Shown: positions 1 to 6,945 of the stretch, piece after piece
Position numbering within the stretch: position 1 is the first letter of the stretch
Layout of the letters: each line of letters starts with the position of its first letter
Made by a program: the position numbers and the translations under genes
DNA from: Thermoanaerobaculia bacterium
Lineage (GTDB): Bacteria; Acidobacteriota; Thermoanaerobaculia; Multivoradales; UBA5704
Assembly (NCBI GenBank): GCA_025937035.1
Contig: JAICSG010000209.1
Span: 1-6,945 of the forward strand
Direction of reading: 5' to 3'
DNA length: 6,945 bases
Notes under the pieces: model-generated
Seen by the model: only the letters and a program-made list of their open reading frames with translations
The model's database searches: none
What the model was told of the DNA's origin: nothing

Positions 1-791
1 TCGAGCCTGGCCAAGGCCAGCCGGCGCTCGGCCGTGGCCACCGCCGCCCGCGCCATCCGTACCCGGGTGGATTCGGCCGGCGTGGAGGGAGCGGCGACCT
101 CCGGCAAGGAGGTGGCCGGGCCAATAGGCGAATCCCCGGGGCGGTCGAGCCAGCGGTTGAGCCCGGCGACGATCGCCCGCCGCTCGGCGTGGTGGTCCTC
201 CAGCATCTCCTCCAGCCGGGTCACCTGGAGCTGGGCCTTGAGCAGGCTCTCCTGCTCGCCGCCGCCGGAGGAGTAGCGGGCCTTGGCCGTGGCGGAGAGC
301 AGGTCGGTCAGCTCGCGGCCGGCCTCCAGGGCCTTCTGCTCCTGGTCGATGGCGTAGAGGCGGGCGTAGAGGGTGCGGACCTCGCGGGCGATCCGGCGCT
401 CGAGGTCCACGGCCTCGCTCTCGCGCTGGGCGGTCTCGGCGCGGGCGGTCTCGGCGCGGGCCCGGCGCTTGCCGGGGTACGGCAGCGGCTGGCTGACCTG
501 CACCCCGGCCATCGACATGTCCATGGTGCCGATGGTGTAGTTGGGGAAGTCGGCCATCTGCACCATCGGCCCGACCGTGGGATCGGCGAGGGCCGCCGCC
601 GGGCCCTCCCTCTCCCGCGCCGCGGTCTGGCGGGAGCGGGCGGCGGCGAGGTCCGGGGACTTCTCCAGAGCCTCGGCCACCAACGCGTCGACGGAGACGG
701 ACGGCCCGTTGGACAGGTCCTCCGCCATCTGGGCGGCAGCCGGCATCGCCATCAGGACGGCGAGCGGCAGGATCGAAAGCAGGCGGAACAT
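1..791 (-). CDS. TolC/CzcC-like outer-membrane efflux protein (N-terminal part, cut by window edge)
   Basis: The reverse strand from the ATG at 791 stays open to the left edge (263 codons plus two bases), so the C-terminal part is missing. It begins with a signal peptide (MFRLLSILPLAVLMAMPAAA, cleavage near residue 20). Residues 33-63 match the start of the outer-membrane efflux protein domain (VDALVAEALEKSPDLAAARS), and QPLPYPGKRRAR near residues 101-112 is the Q-x-x-P-x-x-GK motif common in CzcC/CusC-type metal efflux members. Residues 113-210 are long, charged, Ala-rich helices as expected for the periplasmic alpha-barrel hairpin. Family role: outer-membrane channel of a tripartite RND pump or type I secretion system. 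A heavy-metal pump is inferred from the Cys-rich gene 75 bases upstream. A strong SD (GGAGGAG) sits four bases before the ATG. The adaptor and inner-membrane pump would be expected beyond the left edge; I cannot see them. Confidence 0.88.
   Translation of the reverse strand, partial: MFRLLSILPLAVLMAMPAAAQMAEDLSNGPSVSVDALVAEALEKSPDLAAARSRQTAAREREGPAAALADPTVGPMVQMADFPNYTIGTMDMSMAGVQVSQPLPYPGKRRARAETARAETAQRESEAVDLERRIAREVRTLYARLYAIDQEQKALEAGRELTDLLSATAKARYSSGGGEQESLLKAQLQVTRLEEMLEDHHAERRAIVAGLNRWLDRPGDSPIGPATSLPEVAAPSTPAESTRVRMARAAVATAERRLALARL
431..460 (-). repeat. 15-bp perfect tandem duplication inside the efflux gene
   Basis: The plus-strand unit CGGTCTCGGCGCGGG occurs twice back to back (431-445 and 446-460). 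It is in frame and encodes a repeated Ala-Arg-Ala-Glu-Thr in the first periplasmic helix of the TolC-like protein. This would lengthen the helix by five residues without breaking the reading frame. Confidence 0.9.
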
Positions 792-795
792 CGGG

Positions 796-802
796 CTCCT
801 CC
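796..802 (-). promoter_or_regulatory. Ribosome binding site of the efflux gene
   Basis: On the minus strand GGAGGAG lies four bases before the ATG at 791. This fixes the start of the TolC-like gene ahead of internal ATG codons within its signal peptide. Confidence 0.75.
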
Positions 803-866
803 AGGGAAAAGGTCGGTTGCGGCCGGGCCCTGAGGCCACGGCGGGACACACCTCTCCTGGGGAGCG

Positions 867-1235
867 CTAAATCAGGAAGACCGAGTGGAGCGTATACAGG
901 CCGACCCCCTCATGGAGGAGAGGAGGGGCGGGGTGAGGAGCCGGGAACGGCCGCTCGATCAGGGGCTCCGCGGGGAGCGCCAGCGGCGCGGCCGGGACGA
1001 CCGGAGCGGAGACGGCGGGCTCGACGGCCCGCGTGGCCGGCACCGGAGCCGGCGTCTTGACGGTCCCGCAGCACGGAGGCGCCTTGACCGTGGGAGCGGC
1101 GCTCGGATGGCAGCAGGACATCGCGCTCGGCGCCGGACAGGGTCCGCACGCGGCATACAACACTCCCGGCAACCCGGCCAGGAGGGCCAGGATGAGGAAG
1201 AGGGCGGCGATGCGGGTCCGGCGGTCGAGCTTCAT
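867..1235 (-). CDS. Small secreted Cys/His/Pro-rich protein, probably metal-related
   Basis: A 122-residue protein if the ATG at 1235 is used; a GTG at 1241 would add two residues. Residues 1-28 are a clear signal peptide (KLDRRTR, then a Leu/Ile/Ala core, ending VLYA). The mature part opens with three Cys pairs: C30/C33 (CGPC), C41/C42 followed by H43 (SCCH), and C55/C56 (PPCCG). A Pro/Ala/Val-rich linker runs through about residues 60-105, and the protein ends in a hydrophobic tail, GLYTLHSVFLI. I do not recognise a named family. Thiol pairs plus His, periplasmic targeting and a position 75 bases upstream of a CzcC-like efflux gene suggest a periplasmic metal chaperone, sensor or buffer for copper or a similar soft metal; this is inference. 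Cleavage just before C30 would allow lipidation, but Tyr-Ala-Ala-Cys is a poor lipobox. No good SD precedes either start, which could mean coupling to the short ORF that overlaps the ATG. Confidence 0.7.
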   Translation of the reverse strand: MKLDRRTRIAALFLILALLAGLPGVLYAACGPCPAPSAMSCCHPSAAPTVKAPPCCGTVKTPAPVPATRAVEPAVSAPVVPAAPLALPAEPLIERPFPAPHPAPPLLHEGVGLYTLHSVFLI

Positions 1236-1360
1236 GGGCACACTATAGAAGCCATCTCGCGGCTCGAAACCATCCCCGGGTACGGGAGCTCACCTGTCCC
1301 GAGGGGTAGTGTCAGCCTGAACAAGCTTGCCAGAGGAGCATCGTATTCCTTCTCCGTCAA
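1232..1360 (-). CDS. Possible 42-codon leader ORF overlapping the Cys-rich gene start
   Basis: From a TTG at 1360, with an SD-like AGGAAGG five bases upstream, the minus strand is open for 42 codons. Its TGA overlaps the ATG of the Cys-rich gene (ATGA, 1232-1235). The peptide would begin LTEKEYDAPLASLF and end ASIVCP, with no signal peptide or recognised domain. For it: SD-like sequence, an overlap typical of translational coupling, and no SD for the next gene. Against it: short, a TTG start, and third codon positions clearly less GC-rich than the neighbouring genes. It may be chance. Confidence 0.2.
   Translation of the reverse strand: MTEKEYDAPLASLFRLTLPLGTGELPYPGMVSSREMASIVCP
1242..1269 (-). 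promoter_or_regulatory. Weak candidate promoter for the Cys-rich/efflux operon
   Basis: On the minus strand TATAGT (1242-1247) resembles a -10 box, with TTTCGA (1264-1269) 16 bases upstream as a poor -35. Transcription would start at or next to the start codon, giving an almost leaderless message. The weak -35 would suit an activator-dependent promoter, but no operator for a metal regulator is obvious. Confidence 0.2.
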
Positions 1361-1445
1361 GTTGCCTTCCTGACGGGATTTGCCTCATGAGATCCCGCAT
1401 GGCGTCTTTTTGACCCTAGTCTCCGCGATTCAAGCCTTGCTCCAT

Positions 1446-1545
1446 GGCTCAAGACCCTCGAAATCCGAAATCCAGGCTCAAAAACCGAAGACGAGGCTCA
1501 AAAATGAGCCGAGCAGGGTTCCAAGCCGAAAAACAGCCTCAAAAA
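1446..1545. repeat. Cluster of GGCTCAAAAA-like short repeats with a hairpin
   Basis: GGCTCA begins at 1446, 1475 and 1495, and a variant (GCCTCA) at 1536. The last three are each followed by an A-run. The copy at 1495 forms a perfect inverted repeat, GGCTCA-AAAA-TGAGCC (1495-1510). Related A-tract pieces (CCGAAG, GCCGAAAAAC) lie between. Spacings are irregular (29, 20 and 41 bases), unlike CRISPR or ordinary tandem repeats. It could be a protein-binding array, an intergenic dispersed repeat or the remnant of a small mobile element. Confidence 0.5.
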
Positions 1546-1575
1546 TGGAATTTCCGGCAGAAAACCACTTCTGGT
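1541..1575 (-). terminator. Weak terminator-like structures after ubiX
   Basis: Reading the minus strand past the ubiX stop, ACCA-GAAG-TGGT is followed by TTTT (1561-1575). Then GGAA-A-TTCC is followed by ATTTTT (1541-1555). Each stem is only four base pairs, so intrinsic termination is possible but not strong. Confidence 0.2.
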
Positions 1576-1589
1576 GACGATACGGCGGC

Positions 1590-2201
1590 TCAGCTTTCTC
1601 CCCACCGCAGCCCCTCCTCTCCCGGCTCGGCGATCCCGAGGCGGTCGAGGACGCGCAGGGCGTAGTGGTCGAGGAAGCGGCCGAGGTCCTCGCCGCCGAT
1701 ATAGAAGGCCGGCACCGGCGGCAGGATCACCGCCCCGGCGTACAGAAGGCGGCGCATGTTCTCCACGTGGACGAGGCTGTAAGGGGTCTCGCGGAAACCG
1801 AGCACCAGAGGCCACCGCTCCTTGAGGGCCACGGCGCCGGCGCGGTGGATCAACGTCCGGGCCGAGCCCGAGGCCAAGGCCCCGAGAGTGCCGGCGCTGC
1901 AAGGGAGAATCACCGAGCCGGTGAGCCGATATGAGCCGGAGGCGATAGGCGCGTCGAGCTCGTTGTCGCGATGGACGGCGATCTTCGCCCGCGCCCCCTC
2001 CGCGAGCCCGGCCGAGGCCACGAGATCGGTGGCGCCGGTGCTCTCCGGCCCCAGCTCGTGCCGGAGCACCTGGCTCGCCCCCGCCGACACCACCAGATGG
2101 ATGCGCTCGATCTCCGGGTGCGCGGCGAGGAGCCCGAGGACGTGCCGGGGGAGGAGCATGCCGGAGGCTCCGGAGACGAGGAGGGCGAGGCGGTGGGGCA
2201 T
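1590..2201 (-). CDS. ubiX: UbiX-family flavin prenyltransferase
   Basis: 203 residues, near the family's usual 190-200. UbiX prenylates FMN with dimethylallyl phosphate to give the prenyl-FMN cofactor of UbiD-type decarboxylases. Family landmarks in order: a Rossmann-like start with GASG at 11-14; the ILPCSAGTLGALASG loop at 98-112; KERWPLVLGFRETP with K127, R137 and E138; PPVPAFY ending at Y167; and R183 in LRVLD. These match the positions of the catalytic Lys, Arg/Glu, Tyr and Arg of characterised UbiX proteins. The stretch after GASG is MLLPRH rather than the more usual AIYG/ALYG, a mild divergence in the flavin-binding loop. The ATG at 2201 places GASG the normal distance from the N-terminus, but the bases before it are a C7 run with no SD. 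It lies 19 bases after the RES toxin stop, so it may be read through from the TA transcript or from htrA. No UbiD partner is visible. Confidence 0.93.
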   Translation of the reverse strand: MPHRLALLVSGASGMLLPRHVLGLLAAHPEIERIHLVVSAGASQVLRHELGPESTGATDLVASAGLAEGARAKIAVHRDNELDAPIASGSYRLTGSVILPCSAGTLGALASGSARTLIHRAGAVALKERWPLVLGFRETPYSLVHVENMRRLLYAGAVILPPVPAFYIGGEDLGRFLDHYALRVLDRLGIAEPGEEGLRWGES

Positions 2202-2220
2202 GGGGGGGAAGGGTCGTGGA

Positions 2221-2826
2221 CTACGTCAGGATTTCCAAGTAGGCGTCATCTGCAGCACGAGCGACCCGCGGCCAGAGCAACGGGTGGGAGATATCAGCGT
2301 CCTGGGTCAGCTCCAAAGAGCTCATCGGCGCCCGGTCATTGAGGACGATGCAGATCGAGCCGGAGTGGCGTCCTGACCAGCGGATCCCCTGGATTTCAGG
2401 ATAGCTCTCATAAAGCGCCCTTGCCCAGGCCTGGGAGACCTCATAGCTCCGGTCGGTCCCGATCCGCTGGTCGAGGTTGAAGGCGCGGGGATCTGGGCCG
2501 CTCAGGCTCAGCACCTTGAGAGTCGACCGCAGCCGGACGAAACAGACCCTCCGTCTTGACCATTTATCAACGAGCCCCTCGTTCCCAAAGGCCTCGGATA
2601 CCGCTCCGACCAGAGACATGGCGGAGTACCAGACGGAGCGACCCGAGGTATCGCGGGGTGGTGGCGGGTGATGGTCAAACCGCATGTCCTTCACAGGGCC
2701 GTAGAAACGCGGGCGATCCCAGGGACCACGGCCTGGATCATAGAACCGAACGAGCTTGAGGCCTGGCCGCAGCTCCCGCAGAGGAGGGCTCTTCGGGAGA
2801 ACGGACGGAGGGAGCGGAAGGGTCAA
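2221..2826 (-). CDS. RES-domain toxin of a type II toxin-antitoxin pair
   Basis: 201 residues. The RES fold signature is present: an N-terminal Arg strand (LKLVRFYD, R27), VWYSA (Y67), AVSEAFG (E78) and the later GIRWSGRHSGSICIVLND segment (S151, N163). Conserved Arg, Tyr, Glu and a distal Ser are the residues linked to activity in studied RES toxins, which consume NAD+ and so halt growth. The active-site set looks intact, so the toxin is probably functional. It starts with TTG at 2826, overlapping the antitoxin TGA by four bases (TTGA). There is no alternative ATG before residue 48, and only a weak GGATG precedes the start. Translation is therefore probably coupled to the antitoxin and kept low, as suits a toxin. 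Assignment rests on motifs and on the antitoxin-like gene directly upstream. Confidence 0.85.
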   Translation of the reverse strand: MTLPLPPSVLPKSPPLRELRPGLKLVRFYDPGRGPWDRPRFYGPVKDMRFDHHPPPPRDTSGRSVWYSAMSLVGAVSEAFGNEGLVDKWSRRRVCFVRLRSTLKVLSLSGPDPRAFNLDQRIGTDRSYEVSQAWARALYESYPEIQGIRWSGRHSGSICIVLNDRAPMSSLELTQDADISHPLLWPRVARAADDAYLEILT

Positions 2827-3521
2827 GGCATCCAGCCGTGATCCCAGGCCAGTTGGATCGCCGGCTCAGGGCGGTGCTGCCGGAGTAGCTCGATCGGGGG
2901 AGCTCCCTCCAGGCGTTCCGCGGGCTTGAGCAGCCAAAACGCGGCGCCGGCTGGAGAGAGACGCAGGTTGCGAAGGACCTCCTCCAGGCCAGGAAGCACC
3001 CCGCCGGGCGCGTCCGGCTCGAACTGCCAGGGGGGGTAACGCCATTGGTTCCCCTCTCGCAAGGCGAGGAGCCGCCCGTCCCGGCGCAGCCGCTCAAGGG
3101 TTTGGCGCGAGCGTCCGATCAGCTTGGCGGCTTCCGCAGCGCTCAATGCACCCTTAAGGATGCGCTGGCGATTGATCTGGCTCTTCGCTTCCGCCAGAGC
3201 AACCGCGGTTGCGGCTTCCTCGGGGCTCATCGGATCATCGATGCCAGCGAACGGATCCTCATCCGCCTCTTCCCTCTTCGGGAACGTCTCGATGGCGCTT
3301 TTGATCCCACGCGAGAGAGCCGAGCGCCGGCTCATCGAGGTGCCGCCCCGCGCGTACTCGGCCAAGGACGTCATGACCTCGAGCTCTTCGCGGGAAAGCT
3401 CTTGAGACGCCTTGACCACTGTTTTCAGCCGCTCCTGAGAGATCCCGAGACGGACCGAGGCGTCGCGGATGAAGTCGGCGATCGCCCCGGTCTCCGTCAG
3501 TTTCATGGCGGGCCTGCCCAT
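2823..3521 (-). CDS. Antitoxin partner of the RES toxin (HTH plus C-terminal toxin-binding-like domain)
   Basis: 232 residues from the ATG at 3521; an ATG at 3506 (MKLTET) is a second possible start. Residues 1-120 are mostly helical and charged, with an acidic patch (REEADEDPFAGIDD, 83-96). Residues 125-166 form a helix-turn-helix of excisionase/MerR-like type: ALSAAEAAKLIGRSRQTLERL, then DGRLLALREGNQWRYPPWQF. Residues 174-230 (VLPGLEEVL, FWLLKPAERLEGAPPIELLRQ, AIQLAWDHG) resemble the C-terminal segment of Xre/MbcA/ParS-type antitoxins that cap RES toxins. It is longer than typical single-domain antitoxins of this group, mainly through the N-terminal 120 residues, whose role I cannot assign. 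Expected role: bind and neutralise the toxin and repress the shared promoter. It overlaps the toxin start by four bases and follows htrA by 47 bases, a gap holding a good promoter candidate. Confidence 0.8.
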   Translation of the reverse strand: MGRPAMKLTETGAIADFIRDASVRLGISQERLKTVVKASQELSREELEVMTSLAEYARGGTSMSRRSALSRGIKSAIETFPKREEADEDPFAGIDDPMSPEEAATAVALAEAKSQINRQRILKGALSAAEAAKLIGRSRQTLERLRRDGRLLALREGNQWRYPPWQFEPDAPGGVLPGLEEVLRNLRLSPAGAAFWLLKPAERLEGAPPIELLRQHRPEPAIQLAWDHGWMP

Positions 3522-3527
3522 GGCCTC

Positions 3528-3556
3528 AATCTACCCGAAACCCCCTCTCGATGCAA
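3528..3556 (-). promoter_or_regulatory. Candidate sigma-70-type promoter of the toxin-antitoxin operon
   Basis: On the minus strand TTGCAT (3551-3556) and TAGATT (3528-3533) are separated by exactly 17 bases, in the short gap between htrA and the antitoxin. The predicted start of transcription falls about at the ATG at 3521. The message would then be leaderless from 3521, or would use the ATG at 3506, preceded by GGGCAGG. This suggests the TA pair is expressed independently of htrA. Confidence 0.4.
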
Positions 3557-3568
3557 CTTGTGCTCATC

Positions 3569-4870
<1,302 letters not shown>

Positions 4871-4974
4871 GGCGAGTAGGGTAATATGGGAATCCCCGTT
4901 CAGGGAATCACCGTTTCTCTCAGAGACAACGCCTTGACGGGCGTAGGGTTCCGAACGAAAGGAGGCACTCGAAA
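4871..4974. promoter_or_regulatory. Divergent control region between htrA and the M16 peptidase genes
   Basis: 104 bases must hold promoters in both directions. GGGAATC occurs twice as a direct repeat (4888-4894 and 4903-4909, 15 bases apart). A dyad GTTTCTCTCAGAGACAAC lies at 4913-4930 (TCTCT/AGAGA arms). On the minus strand CATATT or TATTAC (about 4881-4888) could be the htrA -10 box; it lies so close to the ATG that the leader would be very short. TTGACG at 4934 on the plus strand looks like a -35, but the matching -10 position falls on the SD, so it is probably not one. The repeats are candidate operators for a shared envelope-stress regulator; which one is unknown. Confidence 0.45.
4958..4965 (+). 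promoter_or_regulatory. Strong ribosome binding site deciding a GTG start
   Basis: AAAGGAGG ends nine bases before the GTG at 4975. It supports this GTG, which gives an intact signal peptide, rather than the first internal ATG at codon 46. Confidence 0.8.
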
Positions 4975-6361
<1,387 letters not shown>

Positions 6362-6369
<8 letters not shown>

Positions 6370-6945
6370 TCGCAGAGGGTTCCTGCTCGCCGCCCTGCTC
6401 GGCCTCGCCGTGGCGGCTCCGGTGGCGGCGTCCCCCATCGAGACCGTCACCCTTCCCAACGCGAGCTCGCCGCTGGTGGCCGTCCAGATCCGGTTCGACG
6501 TCGGCTCGATCCACGATCCCGCCGGCAAGGAGGGGCTGGCCACCCTGACCTCCATGATGATCGGCCAGGCCGGAACGCGGAAGCATTCCTACACCGACCT
6601 CCTGGAGGCGCTCTATCCGATGGCGGCCAGCGTGAGCTCCGAGACCGGCCGTGAGGTGACGGTGATCGGCGGCATGGTCCACCGCGACCGGCTGGCCGAC
6701 TACACGGCCCTCCTGGAGGAGGCGCTGCTCCAGCCCGCCTTCTCGAAGGAGGACTTCGAGCGCAACAAGGATCAGCTCTCCTCCGCCCTCACGAGCGGCT
6801 TGCGCAGCAATGACGAGCGTCTGGGGCTGGAGCTCCTCCAGGAGAAGATCTTCCAGGGGCACCCCTACGGGCATTCGCCCATCGGCACCGTCGAAGGGCT
6901 GAAGAGCATCACGCTGGACGACGTGAAGCGGTTCTACCAGGAGCA
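6362..6945 (+). CDS. M16-family peptidase-like protein, non-catalytic partner (3' end cut)
   Basis: The ATG at 6362 lies inside the end of the preceding gene (8-base overlap, different frame) and is preceded by GGGAGG eight bases upstream. The frame stays open to the window edge (194 codons). Residues 1-23 form a signal peptide (SNRRGFLLAALLGLAVAAPVAA). The body follows the M16 fold: SSPLVAVQIRFDVGSIHDPAGKEG, then SYTDLLEALYPMAASVSSETG and later GHPYGHSPIGTVEGLKSI. Where the zinc motif should be, the protein reads KEGLATLTSMM instead of HxxEH, so no metal site is possible. In paired M16B enzymes the partner lacking zinc supplies substrate-binding residues from its C-terminal half, which lies outside the window. 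I infer a heterodimer with the upstream subunit. Confidence 0.9.

Larger units (their letters stand above)
1242..1589. other. 348-base spacer without a convincing gene
   Basis: This spacer separates the 3' end of ubiX from the Cys-rich gene. Its base composition is visibly less GC-rich than the flanking genes, especially 1440-1570. It holds the possible leader ORF and weak promoter (1232-1360), an inverted repeat CGGGAT/ATCCCG with a 12-base loop (1374-1397) followed by a T-run at 1406-1411 on the plus strand, and a cluster of GGCTCAAAAA-type repeats (1446-1545). A plus-strand open frame of 65 codons (1380-1577) has no SD, no hydrophobic segment and no recognisable motif, and looks like chance. 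Confidence 0.6.

Noticed and set aside
189..833. 214-codon plus-strand frame over the efflux gene
   Set aside because: Low-complexity Gly/Leu/Arg translation antisense to a TolC-like gene with a signal peptide and strong SD.
1374..1411. Plus-strand terminator (CGGGAT/ATCCCG stem, then T-run)
   Set aside because: The loop is 12 bases, the T-run begins eight bases after the stem, and no plus-strand gene ends upstream that would need it.
1446..1545. CRISPR-like array
   Set aside because: Repeat units are only 6-11 bases, spacing is irregular (29, 20, 41), and no cas genes are present.
1380..1577. 65-codon plus-strand frame in the spacer
   Set aside because: No SD, no recognisable motif, and its sequence follows the repeats and A-runs; treated as noncoding.
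4934..4962. TTGACG as the -35 box for the M16 genes
   Set aside because: The -10 position 16-18 bases downstream falls in the SD sequence with no TATAAT-like match.

Overview
The window reads as chromosome from a GC-rich Gram-negative bacterium. An outer-membrane TolC-type efflux protein, a periplasmic HtrA/Deg protease and secreted M16 peptidases all imply a periplasm, and the genes use mostly G or C at third codon positions. The M16 and HtrA proteins look like those of Acidobacteriota, Myxococcota or related soil lineages, but that placement is inference only. I saw no rRNA, tRNA, CRISPR array, integrase or transposase.

Left part (1-1241, minus strand): a small secreted Cys/His/Pro-rich protein is followed by the N-terminal 263 residues of a TolC/CzcC-like outer-membrane efflux protein that runs off the left edge. 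This looks like the start of a heavy-metal RND efflux operon whose adaptor and pump would lie further left. Between this operon and the next gene is a 348-base spacer (1242-1589). It is less GC-rich and contains A-tract repeats, a short perfect inverted repeat and a possible 42-codon leader ORF that ends on the start codon of the Cys-rich gene.

Middle (1590-4870, minus strand): htrA, then a RES-type toxin-antitoxin pair (antitoxin first, joined to the toxin by a 4-base stop/start overlap with a TTG start), then a UbiX-type flavin prenyltransferase. The TA pair has a plausible promoter of its own in the 47-base gap after htrA. UbiX follows the toxin by only 19 bases and has no visible Shine-Dalgarno sequence.

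Right part (4975-6945, plus strand): two M16 metallopeptidase subunits in tandem, diverging from htrA across a 104-base regulatory gap. The first has the complete zinc site (HxxEH plus a distal Glu). The second, cut by the right edge, lacks it, so the two look like a catalytic/non-catalytic pair. HtrA and the M16 pair are all envelope-targeted proteases that could serve protein quality control from a shared control region.

Nothing here is clearly a new system. The most useful leads are the Cys-rich protein with its odd spacer and leader ORF, the RES cassette lodged between htrA and ubiX, and the repeats in the htrA/M16 divergent promoter region.
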